A stretch of 64,000 nucleotides of DNA. It comes from Notoacmeibacter sp. (GTDB lineage Bacteria > Pseudomonadota > Alphaproteobacteria > Rhizobiales > Rhizobiaceae). The stretch covers positions 62,001 through 126,000 of the forward strand of contig JAIOIW010000039.1 of NCBI GenBank assembly GCA_019912385.1, read 5' to 3'. Position numbers and translations under genes: made by a program. The notes below the pieces were generated by a model. That model did not search any database. It was not told the DNA's origin and saw only the letters and a program-made list of their open reading frames with translations. Position 1 is the stretch's first letter. Each line of letters opens with the position of its first letter. Of the stretch, positions 54,596 through 64,000 are shown one piece after another.

Positions 54596-56506
54596 ATGGC
54601 GACACTGGTTCTCAACCGCCGCACCCTGCTGCTCAATGCCGCCATGGCGCCGCTCTTTGCGCGCGCGGTCATGGCGCAGGGGCGTCCGATCGACGATCCG
54701 CAGATCCCGCCGGGCGAAATCCGCGACGCATACGCGTGGAAACACGCGACCGCGCTGACCGGCGAGCCGAAATACCCGGCCGGGTTTTCGCGTTTCGACT
54801 ACGTCAATCCCGACGCGCCGAAGGGCGGAACGGTCCGCATGGCCTCGCAGGGCTCGTTCGACACGTTCAATCCCGTGCCGCCGCGTGGCGAGGTCAGCGA
54901 TGGCCTGGGGCTTTTGTTCGAGACGCTCATGACCTCGTCGCTCGACGAACTGGACATATCGGCAGGCTACGGATTGCTTGCCGAAGCGACACGGTTGCCA
55001 GACGATTTTTCGTGGGTTTCGTTCCGCCTCAACTCCAGGGCGCGCTGGCACGATGGCAAACCGGTGACACCGGAAGACGTGGTCTGGAGCTTCGAGAAGT
55101 TCACGACGATCAATCCGCAGAACCAGTTCTACTATCGCAATGTCGTCAAGGCCGCGAAGACCGGCGACAACGAGGTGACCTTCGCCTTCAACGTGGCAGG
55201 CAACCGCGAGTTGCCGCACATCATGGGCCAGCTTCTCGTCTTGCCGAAACACTGGTGGGAAGGGACCGGTGCCGACGGAAAGCCGCGCGACATTGCGCGC
55301 GGGACGCTGGAACCGCCGCTTGGCTCGGGGCCCTATCGAATCGCCGGCTTCCAGCCCGGCAGGTCGCTGACCTACGAACGGGTGAAGGACCACTGGGCGG
55401 CCGCTCTGCCGGTCAATGTCGGGCAGCACAATTTCGATACCATCCGGTTTGACTACTATCGCGACCTGACCGTCATGGTGGAGGCGATCAAGGCCGACCA
55501 GTACGACTACCGGGCGGAAAACTCGGCCAAGAACTGGGCGACCGCCTATGCCGAGGACATCTTCCCCGCACGCGCCAGGGGTCACGTCAAGCTGATGCGC
55601 ATTCCCGACAAGTCCTCGGGCGTGATGCAGGCTTTCGTGCCCAATGGCCGGCGCGAAAAGTTCAAGGACTGGCGGGTGCGGCGCGCGCTCAACTACACCT
55701 TCGATTTCGAGACCACCAACCGGACGGTCTTCTTCGACCTCTATTTCCGTCCGGCCAGTTATTTTGCCGGCTCCGAACTGGCTTCTTCCGGATTGCCGGA
55801 AGGCAAGGAACTGGAGATCCTTGAGAAATACCGCGGGAAGATACCCGATACCGTTTTCACCGAGGAATACACCAACCCGGTGGCCGGCGATGACATCAGG
55901 CTGAGGGCCAATCTGCGCGAGGCCCTGCGGTTGTTCAAGGAAGCCGGCTACGAATTGCGCGACCGCAGAATGGTCAATGCGCAGACCGGCGAGCCGTTCG
56001 TCTTCGAACTGCTCGACTACAACCCCGACGGCGGGCGCATGGAACTTCCATGGAAGGAGAACCTTGCCAAGATCGGCATCGACATGACCTATCGCGTCGT
56101 CGAGACCTCGACCTATATCAACCGGCTGCGCAGCTTCGACTTCGACATGGTCACCGCGGTGTGGGCGCAGTCGCTTTCGCCCGGCAACGAGCAGCGCAAC
56201 TACTGGGGTTCGGAGTCGAGGGACCGGGAAGGCTCGCGCAACTTCGCCGGCATCGCCGATCCGGCGGTCGACAAGCTGATCGACGAAGTGATCTTCGCGC
56301 CCGACCGCGATACGCTGGTCGCCGCGGCGAAGGCGATGGACCGGGTGCTGCTGCATCACCACTTTGTGGTCCCCCAGATCTTCTACCCGTTCGACCGCAT
56401 CGTGGTGTGGGACCGCTTCGGCCATCCCGATCCGCTGCCGGAGTATTCGGTGGGCTTCCCGACGGTGTGGTGGTGGGACGCCGAAAAGGCGGCCCGGATC
56501 AGGTGA
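54596..56506 (+). CDS. yejA: YejA-type oligopeptide ABC substrate-binding protein
   Basis: This is a 636-residue family 5 extracellular binding protein. The signal is RRTLLLNAAMAPLFARAVMA (possible Tat), and the SBP_bac_5 domain starts with GFSRFDYVNPDAPKGG and ARWHDGKPVTPEDVVWSFEK. It is the first of five linked genes for a YejABEF importer, which in enterics takes up microcin C and peptides. Length and architecture match YejA. The linked gene 8 bp later encodes a second binding protein. Confidence 0.9.
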   Translation: MATLVLNRRTLLLNAAMAPLFARAVMAQGRPIDDPQIPPGEIRDAYAWKHATALTGEPKYPAGFSRFDYVNPDAPKGGTVRMASQGSFDTFNPVPPRGEVSDGLGLLFETLMTSSLDELDISAGYGLLAEATRLPDDFSWVSFRLNSRARWHDGKPVTPEDVVWSFEKFTTINPQNQFYYRNVVKAAKTGDNEVTFAFNVAGNRELPHIMGQLLVLPKHWWEGTGADGKPRDIARGTLEPPLGSGPYRIAGFQPGRSLTYERVKDHWAAALPVNVGQHNFDTIRFDYYRDLTVMVEAIKADQYDYRAENSAKNWATAYAEDIFPARARGHVKLMRIPDKSSGVMQAFVPNGRREKFKDWRVRRALNYTFDFETTNRTVFFDLYFRPASYFAGSELASSGLPEGKELEILEKYRGKIPDTVFTEEYTNPVAGDDIRLRANLREALRLFKEAGYELRDRRMVNAQTGEPFVFELLDYNPDGGRMELPWKENLAKIGIDMTYRVVETSTYINRLRSFDFDMVTAVWAQSLSPGNEQRNYWGSESRDREGSRNFAGIADPAVDKLIDEVIFAPDRDTLVAAAKAMDRVLLHHHFVVPQIFYPFDRIVVWDRFGHPDPLPEYSVGFPTVWWWDAEKAARIR

Positions 56507-56514
56507 GTGGCGGC

Positions 56515-58398
56515 ATGGGGTACGGGCGAAGCGACCCGACGCGGCGGCAGTTTCTGACCCTTGGCGGCGCGGCAGCGGCCGCATCGCTGATGCCGCTGCC
56601 CGGTCTTGCCGCACTGCCCAGGGGCGAACCGCTGCACGGGCTCTCGGCCTTCGGCGAGCTCGGATATCCGCCGGATTTCGAGCGCTTCGACTACGGCAAT
56701 CCCGATGCGCCTAAAGGCGGAACCTTCAATTTCCAGCCGCCCAACTGGGCCTTCAACCAGAGCCCGCAGAGCTTCGACACGCTGAATTCGTTCGTGCTGC
56801 GCGGGACAGGCCCGCTACGCGCGGAGCTTGCCCACGATTCGCTGATGGTGCGCGCGCTCGACGAGCCGGACGCGGTTTACGGGCTTCTCGCCGAAAGCGT
56901 GACGATCTCGCCGGACGGCAATCGCTTCACCTTTCATCTGAGGCCCGAAGCGCGCTGGCACGACGGTAAACCGGTGACCGCCGACGACCTTGTCGCGACC
57001 TACACGCTGTTCAGGTCACCGGAAGCGCATCCCGCGCTCAGCCAGCCGCTCAACGAACTGGTCGAGGCAATCGCGGAGAATGACCGAACTTTCACGCTCG
57101 TTTACTCCGGCAGGCAGTCGGACCGCGCGATCCTCAACGCGGCGACCTATCCGGTGGTGCAGAAGGCGCACTTCGATAACCATCCCTTCGACGGTTCGCA
57201 GATGATCGCGCCGGCGGGATCGGGGCCCTACGCGGTGTCGCGGTTCGAGGCGGGCGTGTTCGTCGAATATGGCCGCGTCGACGACTATTGGGCCGCTGAC
57301 CTGCCGGTCAACCGCGGCTTCAGCCATTTCGACCGCATCCGCATCGACTATTACCGCGAACGCCAGAGCGCGTTCGAAGCCTTCAAGAAGGGCTCAACGC
57401 TCTATCGCGAGGAATTCACCTCGAAGGTCTGGGCAACCGAATACGACTTCCCCGCGCTCAACGAAGGCAGGATCGTCAAGCGCACCTTCCCGCGCGAGAA
57501 ATACGCGGCGATGCAGGCCTGGGCGGTGAACCTGCGCCGGGAACGTTTGGCCGACCGGCGCGTGCGCGAGGCAATCGCCTCGTGTTTCGATTTCGAATGG
57601 ACGCGCGAAATCCTGTTCTACGGCGCCTATGAGCGGTCGCAGTCGCCCTTCGAGGGGTCCGATTTCGTCGCAACGGGGCTGCCCGGCGCAGACGAGCTTG
57701 CGCTGCTGGAGCCATGGCGCGGTCAGATCCCGGACGAGGCCTTCGGCGAGGCGGTCGTCCAGCCGGTCTCCGACGGATCGGGCCGCGACCGCGCGCTGCT
57801 CGCCAATGCCGCGCGGCTGCTGCGCGATGCCGGCTGGAGGAACGACAGCGGTCTCCTGGTCAATGACAAGGGAAAAACGCTGACGCTTGAGATGATGGTT
57901 CGCGACGAGGTATTCGTGCGCGTGAACCAGCCCTTCGTCGAAAACATGCGCGCGATCGGCATCGACGCCACGATCCGCCTGGTCGACCCCTCGCAGTTCG
58001 AGGCGCGGCTGAGGGATTTCGACTTCGACATGGTCGGCACCGCCCGTTCGCTTGGCGCGACGCCCACGGGCGAAAGCCTCGAACTGTTGTTCTCCTCGCG
58101 GGCGGCGGCAACCAAGGGCGGTGACAATCTGCCCGGCACGGCCGACCCGGCCGTCGACCACCTGATCGCGCTGGCGGGAGAAGCCAAAGACCGCGGCGAA
58201 TACACGATCGTCATGCGCGCGCTCGACCGGGTCTTGCGCGCGCGGCGCGACTGGATTCCAAATTGGCATGCGGCGAATCACCGGGTCGCCTATTGGGACA
58301 TGTTCGGGTTTTCGGAAAACAAGCCCGATTACGGTTTTCCGGTGGAACGACTGTGGTGGTACGACAAGGACAAGGCAAAAGCCATTGGCAGGGCATGA
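56515..58398 (+). CDS. Second YejA-like substrate-binding protein
   Basis: This is a 627-residue family 5 binding protein with a Tat signal (TRRQFLTLGGAAAAASLMP) and the same opening motifs as its neighbour (FERFDYGNPDAPKGG, ARWHDGKPVTADDL). The sequence between the motifs is clearly diverged, so it is an old paralogue rather than a fresh copy. The ATG at 56515 is preceded by AGGTGAG; a GTG at 56503 is an alternative. Two receptors feeding one permease would broaden the peptide range. Confidence 0.88.
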   Translation: MGYGRSDPTRRQFLTLGGAAAAASLMPLPGLAALPRGEPLHGLSAFGELGYPPDFERFDYGNPDAPKGGTFNFQPPNWAFNQSPQSFDTLNSFVLRGTGPLRAELAHDSLMVRALDEPDAVYGLLAESVTISPDGNRFTFHLRPEARWHDGKPVTADDLVATYTLFRSPEAHPALSQPLNELVEAIAENDRTFTLVYSGRQSDRAILNAATYPVVQKAHFDNHPFDGSQMIAPAGSGPYAVSRFEAGVFVEYGRVDDYWAADLPVNRGFSHFDRIRIDYYRERQSAFEAFKKGSTLYREEFTSKVWATEYDFPALNEGRIVKRTFPREKYAAMQAWAVNLRRERLADRRVREAIASCFDFEWTREILFYGAYERSQSPFEGSDFVATGLPGADELALLEPWRGQIPDEAFGEAVVQPVSDGSGRDRALLANAARLLRDAGWRNDSGLLVNDKGKTLTLEMMVRDEVFVRVNQPFVENMRAIGIDATIRLVDPSQFEARLRDFDFDMVGTARSLGATPTGESLELLFSSRAAATKGGDNLPGTADPAVDHLIALAGEAKDRGEYTIVMRALDRVLRARRDWIPNWHAANHRVAYWDMFGFSENKPDYGFPVERLWWYDKDKAKAIGRA

Positions 58399-58428
58399 GG
58401 CAACAATGAAGCGGGAGCTCGTTCGCTG

Positions 58429-59535
58429 ATGGGCGCCTATATCCTCAGGCGCCTGCTGCTGATGATCCCGACGCTGTTCGGCATCATGGCAATCTCGTTT
58501 GCCGTGGTGCAGTTCGCGCCAGGCGGTCCGGTGGAGCAGGTGATCGCCAAGCTGACGGGACAGGGCGGCGATGCGACCGACCGCATTTCCGGCGGTGGCG
58601 GCGATATCGCCCAGAGCCAGGGCGCAGGACAGGGCGGCGGCGAGCTGTCGTCGAAATACCGCGGCGCGCAGGGGCTCGATCCGGAGTTCATCAAGAGCCT
58701 CGAAAAGCAGTTCGGATTCGACAAGCCGTGGTACGAGCGCTTCGGGCTGATGCTCTATAACTACGCGCGCTTCGATTTCGGCGAGAGCTATTTCCGCGAC
58801 ATCCCTGTGATCGACCTGATCCTGGAGAAGATGCCGGTCTCGATCTCGCTCGGGCTGTGGCTGACGCTGATCTCCTACTCGATCTCGATCCCGCTCGGCA
58901 TCCGCAAGGCGGTCAAGGACGGCTCGACCTTCGATGTGTGGACCAGCGCGGTGATCATCGTCGGCTACGCCATTCCAGGCTTCCTGTTCGCGGTGCTGCT
59001 GATCGTGCTGTTTGCCGGAGGATCGTTCTGGGACTTCTTCCCGCTGAGGGGCCTGACTTCGGAGAACTGGGACGAGCTTTCGTTCTTCGGAAAGGCCGCC
59101 GACTACCTGTGGCACATCACGTTGCCGATCACGGCCATGGTGCTGTCGCAGTTCGCCACGCTGACGCTGCTGACCAAGAACTCGTTTCTCGACGAGATCA
59201 AGAAGCAGTATGTCATCACCGCCCGCTCCAAGGGGCTGACGGAACGCCAGGTGCTCTACCGCCACGTTTTCCGCAACGCCATGCTGATCATCATCGCCGG
59301 TTTTCCCGGCGCGTTCATCGGCGCCTTCTTCACCGGCGCGCTGCTGATCGAGCAGATCTTCTCGCTCGACGGGCTCGGCCTGCTCGGCTTCAAGAGCGTG
59401 CTCGACCGCGATTATCCGGTGGTCTTCGCCAACCTCTACATCTTCTCGCTCATCGGCCTCTTGATCGGCCTCGTCTCCGACCTGACATACACGTGGATCG
59501 ACCCGCGCATCGACTTCGAAAAGAGGGACGTGTGA
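58429..59535 (+). CDS. yejB: YejB-type ABC permease
   Basis: This is a 368-residue inner-membrane permease of the oligopeptide family. The N-terminal helix [21 protein letters not shown] and the EAA loop [20 protein letters not shown] are typical. A Gly/Gln-rich periplasmic stretch (residues about 44-75) separates the first and second helices. It overlaps yejE by 1 bp. Confidence 0.93.
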   Translation: MGAYILRRLLLMIPTLFGIMAISFAVVQFAPGGPVEQVIAKLTGQGGDATDRISGGGGDIAQSQGAGQGGGELSSKYRGAQGLDPEFIKSLEKQFGFDKPWYERFGLMLYNYARFDFGESYFRDIPVIDLILEKMPVSISLGLWLTLISYSISIPLGIRKAVKDGSTFDVWTSAVIIVGYAIPGFLFAVLLIVLFAGGSFWDFFPLRGLTSENWDELSFFGKAADYLWHITLPITAMVLSQFATLTLLTKNSFLDEIKKQYVITARSKGLTERQVLYRHVFRNAMLIIIAGFPGAFIGAFFTGALLIEQIFSLDGLGLLGFKSVLDRDYPVVFANLYIFSLIGLLIGLVSDLTYTWIDPRIDFEKRDV

Positions 59536-60683
59536 TGGACGATACGGTCAAGGCCGCGGCGGTGGATACGGCAAAGCGCGCGAAGCGTCCCTTCCTGTCG
59601 CCGATCAATCAGCGGCGCTGGCAGAACTTCAAGGCAAACCGGCGCGGCTACTGGTCGTTGTGGATCTTCCTCGCCCTGTTCACCGTTGCGTTGTTCTCGG
59701 AACTCGTCGCCAACGACAAGCCGATCATGGTCTCCTACCAAGGCGAACTGCTGTTCCCGGTCGTGGTCGACTATCCGGAGGAAAAATTCGGCGGCTTCTA
59801 CGCCACGACCGACTACCGCGACCCGGTGATCCAGGACGAGATCGTGGCCAATGGCTGGATCCTCTGGCCGCCGATCCGCTACGACTACCGCACGGTCAAC
59901 CGCGACATCCCCGAGGCCGCGCCGGCGAAACCCTCGTGGCTCTATACGCCCGAGGAGCGCTGCCAGCGCTATCCCAAGGGCGTCGACGATCCCAATTGCA
60001 CGATCGGCAACTGGAACTGGCTGGGCACCGACGACCAGGCGCGCGACGTGGCGGCACGCGTGATCTACGGCTTTCGCATCTCGGTTCTGTTCGGACTGAC
60101 GCTGACGCTGCTGTCGGCGGTGATCGGCGTTTCGGCCGGTGCGATCCAGGGCTATTACGGCGGCTGGATCGACCTTCTGTTCCAGCGCTTCATCGAGATC
60201 TGGTCGTCGATCCCGGTGCTCTACCTGCTGCTGATCATCGCCTCGGTGCTGCCGCCCGGTTTCTGGATCCTGCTCGGCATCATGCTGCTGTTCTCATGGG
60301 TGGCGTTCGTCGGGGTGGTGCGGGCGGAATTCCTGCGCGCGCGCAACTTCGAATATGTCAATGCGGCCCGCGCGCTTGGCGTCGGCAACGCCACCATCAT
60401 CTACCGGCACCTGCTGCCCAATGCCATGGTGGCAGCGCTGACCTTCCTGCCCTTCATCCTCAACGGTTCGATCTCGACGCTGACTTCGCTCGACTTCCTG
60501 GGCTTCGGCCTGCCGCCCGGCTCCGCCTCGCTCGGCGAATTGCTGGCGCAGGGCAAGAAGAACCTGCAGGCCCCCTGGCTGGGCATCACCGGTTTCTTCG
60601 TCATCTCGCTGATGCTGTCGCTGCTGATCTTCATCGGCGAGGCGACGCGCGACGCCTTCGATCCGCGGAAGACCTTCAGATGA
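59535..60683 (+). CDS. yejE: YejE-type ABC permease
   Basis: This is a 382-residue permease with the long N-terminal extension of YejE (INQRRWQNFKANRRGYWSLW and a periplasmic region of about 110 residues) before the transport domain, whose EAA loop is NAARALGVGNATIIYRHLLP. The ATG at 59535 overlaps the yejB stop (TGATG). It forms the translocation pore with YejB. Confidence 0.93.
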   Translation: MDDTVKAAAVDTAKRAKRPFLSPINQRRWQNFKANRRGYWSLWIFLALFTVALFSELVANDKPIMVSYQGELLFPVVVDYPEEKFGGFYATTDYRDPVIQDEIVANGWILWPPIRYDYRTVNRDIPEAAPAKPSWLYTPEERCQRYPKGVDDPNCTIGNWNWLGTDDQARDVAARVIYGFRISVLFGLTLTLLSAVIGVSAGAIQGYYGGWIDLLFQRFIEIWSSIPVLYLLLIIASVLPPGFWILLGIMLLFSWVAFVGVVRAEFLRARNFEYVNAARALGVGNATIIYRHLLPNAMVAALTFLPFILNGSISTLTSLDFLGFGLPPGSASLGELLAQGKKNLQAPWLGITGFFVISLMLSLLIFIGEATRDAFDPRKTFR

Positions 60684-62308
60684 CCGCGCCCCTCCTCTCC
60701 GTCCGCGATCTCTCGGTTTCGTTCCGCCAGGGCGGAACCGACAACCTTGCCGTCGATCGCGTGTCGTTCGACATCGCCGCCGGCGAGACCGTGGCGCTGG
60801 TCGGCGAATCGGGCTCCGGCAAGTCGGTCTCGGCGCTGTCGGTGCTGAAGCTGCTGCCCTACCCCGCCGCCAGCCATCCCTCGGGCTCGATCCTGTTCAA
60901 TGGCCAGGACCTGCTTGGCAAGGACGATCGCGACCTGTTGGCCGTGCGCGGCAACGACATCTCGATGATCTTCCAGGAACCGATGACCTCGCTCAATCCG
61001 TTGCACTCGGTCGAGCGCCAGGTCTCCGAGATGCTGAAGCTGCACCAGGGCATGAGCGAAAAGCAGGCGCGCGAACGCGTGCTCGACCTGCTCAACCAGG
61101 TCGGCATCCGCGAGGCTGAAAAGCGGCTCGGCTCCTATCCGCACCAGCTCTCGGGCGGCCAGCGCCAGCGTGTCATGATCGCCATGGCGCTGGCCAACGA
61201 GCCGAAGCTGCTGATCGCCGACGAGCCGACCACGGCGCTCGACGTGACAGTGCAGGCGCAGATCCTGGAACTGCTCGCCGAACTGAAACGCCGGCGCGGC
61301 ATGTCGATGCTGTTCATCACGCATGATCTCGGCATCGTGCGGCGGATCGCGGACCGCGTCTGCGTGATGACGCAGGGCAGGATCGTGGAAAGCGGGCCGA
61401 CGGCGGATATCTTCGACAAGCCGCAGCACGACTATACGCGCCACTTGCTGGCCGCCGAGCCGAAGGGCAAGCCGCCGCAAGCCGATCCAAGTGCCGAGAC
61501 CGTGATGACCGGCGAACATGTGAAAGTCTGGTTCCCGGTCAAGCGCGGCTTCTTCCGCAAGACGGTCGACCACGTGAAGGCCGTCGACGGTATCGACGTG
61601 ACGGTGCGCGCGGGCCAGACGCTCGGTGTGGTCGGAGAATCGGGCTCCGGGAAGACCACGCTCGGCCTGGCGCTGGCGCGGATGATCTCGTCCGAGGGCG
61701 TGATCCGTTTCGAGGACCGCGCGATCGACGGCTATTCGTTCAAGCAGATGCGGCCGCTGCGCAAGGAATTGCAGATCGTCTTCCAGGACCCGTTCGGCTC
61801 GCTCAGCCCGCGCATGTCGATCTCCGAGATCGTCGAGGAAGGCATGGCAATCCACTTCCCGGCGCTTTCGCGCGAAGAGCGCGACGCCCGCGTGGTCTCG
61901 GTGCTGGAGGAAGTCGGCCTCGATCCGGCGTCGCGTCACCGCTATCCGCACGAGTTTTCCGGCGGCCAGCGCCAGCGCATCGCGATCGCGCGCGCCATGG
62001 TGCTCAATCCGCGCTTCGTCATGCTCGACGAGCCGACCTCGGCGCTCGACATGAGCGTCCAGGCGCAGGTGGTCGACCTTCTGCGCGACCTGCAGAAGAA
62101 GCACAACCTGGCCTATCTGTTCATCAGCCACGACCTGAAGGTCGTGCGTGCGCTGGCCAACGATGTCATCGTCATGCGCAACGGGCGGATCGTCGAATAC
62201 GGCCCGGCCCGGCAGATCTTCGAAAATCCGCAAACCGACTATACCAGGGCGCTGATCGCCGCGGCCTTCGACATCAAGGCCGCGCCGGCCGGCGTGGTGA
62301 GCCAGTGA
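60680..62308 (+). CDS. yejF: YejF-type double ABC ATPase
   Basis: This is a 542-residue protein with two complete nucleotide-binding domains. Walker A motifs are [12 protein letters not shown] (near residue 40) and [12 protein letters not shown] (near 320); signatures are [13 protein letters not shown] and [13 protein letters not shown]. It powers the YejBE permease. Its ATG overlaps the yejE stop by 4 bp, and its stop overlaps the GTG of the Nudix gene by 4 bp. Confidence 0.94.
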   Translation: MTAPLLSVRDLSVSFRQGGTDNLAVDRVSFDIAAGETVALVGESGSGKSVSALSVLKLLPYPAASHPSGSILFNGQDLLGKDDRDLLAVRGNDISMIFQEPMTSLNPLHSVERQVSEMLKLHQGMSEKQARERVLDLLNQVGIREAEKRLGSYPHQLSGGQRQRVMIAMALANEPKLLIADEPTTALDVTVQAQILELLAELKRRRGMSMLFITHDLGIVRRIADRVCVMTQGRIVESGPTADIFDKPQHDYTRHLLAAEPKGKPPQADPSAETVMTGEHVKVWFPVKRGFFRKTVDHVKAVDGIDVTVRAGQTLGVVGESGSGKTTLGLALARMISSEGVIRFEDRAIDGYSFKQMRPLRKELQIVFQDPFGSLSPRMSISEIVEEGMAIHFPALSREERDARVVSVLEEVGLDPASRHRYPHEFSGGQRQRIAIARAMVLNPRFVMLDEPTSALDMSVQAQVVDLLRDLQKKHNLAYLFISHDLKVVRALANDVIVMRNGRIVEYGPARQIFENPQTDYTRALIAAAFDIKAAPAGVVSQ

Positions 62309-62916
62309 ACGACGTGCTGAAGGATCGTCCCGTCGAGACCGAGACCGTGCAGGAAGAGGTGCTGTGCGGCGGCTTCAAGCGGATGGTGCGCCACCGCAGC
62401 CGTCATCGCGCCAGCGATGGCGAGTGGAGCAGCTGGCTGACGCGCGACCTGCACGAGGGCGGGCGCGTGGCCGCCGTCATCGCCCACGACCCGGCCCGCG
62501 ACGAACTGGTGCTGATCCGCCAGTACCGGCTGGCAGCGCACCGCGCGACCGGATCCGGCGGGTTGGTCGAGATCGTCGCCGGCGGCGTCGAACCCGGCGA
62601 GGATGCCCGCGAGGCGGCCATCCGGGAATTGCGCGAGGAGACGGGGCTCGAGGCGCGCAGCCTCGCCCACTGCTTCGATTTCATGCCCTCGCCCGGAATC
62701 ACCGAAGAACTGGCCTCGGTTTTCCTGGCGGAAGTGGATGCCTCGGCATTGCCGGCCCACGCGGGCGAAGACGAGGACGAGGACATCGTTCCCTTCGCCG
62801 CGAAGGTCGATGATATCGTCGCGGCGATGGAAGAAGGCCGGTTGCATAACGGATTCCTGCTGCTGGCGCTCAACTGGTTTGCCCGCAGGCGGGCGGAAGG
62901 AAAGTTCATGACATGA
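62305..62916 (+). CDS. Nudix hydrolase, ADP-ribose pyrophosphatase type
   Basis: This is a 203-residue Nudix protein with the box GGVEPGEDAREAAIRELREE (residues about 94-113) and LVLIRQYRLA upstream, as in ADP-ribose or nucleotide-sugar pyrophosphatases. It starts at a GTG that overlaps the yejF stop and ends in a 4-bp overlap with the dehydrogenase. It is thus an unexpected passenger in the peptide-uptake operon. Confidence 0.86.
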   Translation: MNDVLKDRPVETETVQEEVLCGGFKRMVRHRSRHRASDGEWSSWLTRDLHEGGRVAAVIAHDPARDELVLIRQYRLAAHRATGSGGLVEIVAGGVEPGEDAREAAIRELREETGLEARSLAHCFDFMPSPGITEELASVFLAEVDASALPAHAGEDEDEDIVPFAAKVDDIVAAMEEGRLHNGFLLLALNWFARRRAEGKFMT

Positions 62917-63875
62917 ATGACGGAAGCATCCTGCTTTATGTCGGCGGAGATACACCCGCGCAGTGGCTACCGGTCTTTGCGGAGCGCTATCCGCGCGAGA
63001 ACGTGCTCTGGTATTCCGACGATCTCGCCGACGACGCGCTTTCGAGAGTCGAGTTTGCCGTGGTGTGGGCCCCGGGCGAAGCCCTTTTCAGCCGCATTCC
63101 CAACGTCAAGGCTCTGTTTTCGCTGGGTGCCGGGGTCGATCATATCACCCAGTCGGGGGTGAGCCTGCCGGACGTGCCGGTAGTGCGTTACGTCAATGAC
63201 GACCTGACCAACGCGATGAGCGAATGGATCGTGCTGCAGTGCCTGATCCACCTGCGCCAGCACCTCGCCTATGCGGAGCAGGCGCGGGCAAGGATCTGGC
63301 GCATCCTCGAACAGCCCGGCGCCGATGAAGTACGCGTCGGCATCATGGGGCTGGGCGTGCTCGGGCAGGACGCATCGCGCAAGCTCATGACGATGGGGTT
63401 TGCCGTCTCCGGCTGGAGCCGGACGGAAAAGACGGTTCCAGGCGTCCAAACGTTCCACGGCAACGACCAGCTCGACGCCTTCCTTGCGCAGACCGACATC
63501 CTCGTCTCGCTGCTGCCGCATACGCGCGAGACGGAAGGGCTGATCGACGCGGCGCTGCTGCGCAAGCTCGCCCGCGACGGGGCGCTTGGCGGGCCGTTCC
63601 TCGTCAATGCCGGGCGCGGCAAGACGCAGAAGGACGACGAAATCGCCTCTTGCCTTGCCAATGGAACGCTGAAAGGCGCCTCGCTCGACGTGTTCCAGAC
63701 CGAGCCCTTGCCGCCAGGCCATCCGTTGTGGAGCGCGCCGAATCTCGTGATCTCGCCGCACGCGGCGGCGTGGTCGAAACGCGAAAGTGTGGCCCGCTAC
63801 GTCATGGGCCAGATCGCGCGGTTCCGTGAGGGCAAGCCCCTGCAAAACACGATCGACCGCGACCAGGGATATTGA
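62913..63875 (+). CDS. ghrA: D-2-hydroxyacid dehydrogenase, glyoxylate/hydroxypyruvate reductase A type
   Basis: This is a 320-residue NAD(P)-dependent reductase of the GhrA group. The Rossmann motif is IMGLGVLGQDASRKL (near residue 145), the catalytic Arg is in LVNAGRGK, the Glu in FQTEPLP, and the His in ISPHAAAWSK. It reduces glyoxylate and hydroxypyruvate in characterised relatives. It is the last gene of the yej-linked operon. Confidence 0.88.
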   Translation: MNDGSILLYVGGDTPAQWLPVFAERYPRENVLWYSDDLADDALSRVEFAVVWAPGEALFSRIPNVKALFSLGAGVDHITQSGVSLPDVPVVRYVNDDLTNAMSEWIVLQCLIHLRQHLAYAEQARARIWRILEQPGADEVRVGIMGLGVLGQDASRKLMTMGFAVSGWSRTEKTVPGVQTFHGNDQLDAFLAQTDILVSLLPHTRETEGLIDAALLRKLARDGALGGPFLVNAGRGKTQKDDEIASCLANGTLKGASLDVFQTEPLPPGHPLWSAPNLVISPHAAAWSKRESVARYVMGQIARFREGKPLQNTIDRDQGY

Positions 63876-64000
63876 TCAGGGACGCCGGCAGCACGTCGGC
63901 GAACCATTGATCGGCGTGATGCGCGCGATCGCGCCGGCGAGCGGTTCGCGCACGACCATCATGGCAGACCCGCTGGCGTGCAGCAGCGTTTTGCCGTCGG
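63876..64000 (-). CDS. C-terminal end of an unidentified protein (partial)
   Basis: A minus-strand frame enters from the right edge and ends at a TGA at 63876-63878, right after the ghrA stop. The 41 visible residues include SGSAMMVVREPLAGA and end in SPTCCRRP. I do not recognise the family. The convergent, non-overlapping fit with ghrA is the only support that it is a real gene. Confidence 0.35.
   Translation of the reverse strand, partial: DGKTLLHASGSAMMVVREPLAGAIARITPINGSPTCCRRP

Noticed and set aside
54290-56614. A 774-codon leftward frame opposite the first Yej binding protein
   Set aside because: It crosses the cytochrome gene, a terminator and yejA on the other strand; not a gene.

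Overview
The window looks like chromosomal DNA of a high-GC alphaproteobacterium of the Rhizobiales (Hyphomicrobiales), probably a Phyllobacteriaceae-type heterotroph that can also oxidise reduced sulfur. The reasons are the Pseudaminobacter/Paracoccus-like sox order, a BigR-blh type operon, a Rhizobiales-style DnaX whose zinc module has lost most cysteines, YejABEF, aerobic non-pyrrolysine MttB, and the ffs-dnaX-ybaB-recR block. I see no tRNA, rRNA, IS element, prophage or CRISPR array.

Layout. 1-7.5 kb: thiosulfate oxidation. soxVWXYZAB is read leftwards and soxB runs off the edge. soxS, the persulfide-sensing repressor soxR and the YeeE-type transporter soxT are read rightwards. A Tat-exported metallo-beta-lactamase-fold protein follows. 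7.7-16 kb: a pimFABCD-like operon for beta-oxidation of dicarboxylic acyl-CoAs, headed by a 3-oxoadipate-lactonase-like hydrolase. 16-20.5 kb: a second sulfur block with a BigR-type repressor, a split YeeE/YedE transporter, a persulfide dioxygenase, a small rhodanese-like protein and a SulP anion transporter. 20.5-24.7 kb: a TRAP transporter operon with two tandem DctP genes.

25-34.4 kb: tyrosine/homogentisate catabolism. It holds an Lrp regulator, hppD, a DMT exporter, then a leftward group of hmgA, fumarylacetoacetase, a degenerate MBL protein, a class A FAD monooxygenase overlapping a DUF2783 protein, and a VOC protein, with a MarR regulator divergent from hmgA. 34.4-39.5 kb: a SLAC1/TehA channel with a truncated hemoglobin, a frameshifted small membrane protein behind glutaryl-CoA dehydrogenase, a P450 and an HPP-family protein. 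39.6-45.4 kb: a DgcA-like FMN/FAD demethylase, queF, an MttB-family methyltransferase, a short DksA-like protein and an MDR-family reductase.

45.4-54.5 kb: core genes. These are a lytic transglycosylase, recR, a GNAT protein, ybaB, dnaX, the 4.5S SRP RNA, a HIT protein, nudC, pheA, kdsB and a membrane-anchored cytochrome c with a clear terminator. 54.6-64 kb: a YejABEF-type peptide ABC operon with two different binding proteins, then a Nudix hydrolase and a 2-hydroxyacid dehydrogenase, all in tight translational coupling.

How the parts fit. Thiosulfate or sulfide oxidation (Sox), persulfide handling (Blh) and sulfur-compound transport (SoxT, YeeE/YedE, SulP) appear to be controlled by two persulfide sensors with conserved cysteine pairs. 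The other modules feed acetyl-CoA, fumarate and acetoacetate from dicarboxylates, tyrosine-type aromatics and methylated amines into central metabolism. Nothing here is certain to be an undescribed system. The best leads are the FAD monooxygenase/DUF2783/degenerate-MBL module in the homogentisate cluster, the repeated GTAAC-centred motif around the TRAP and Lrp genes, and several strong unassigned operators.
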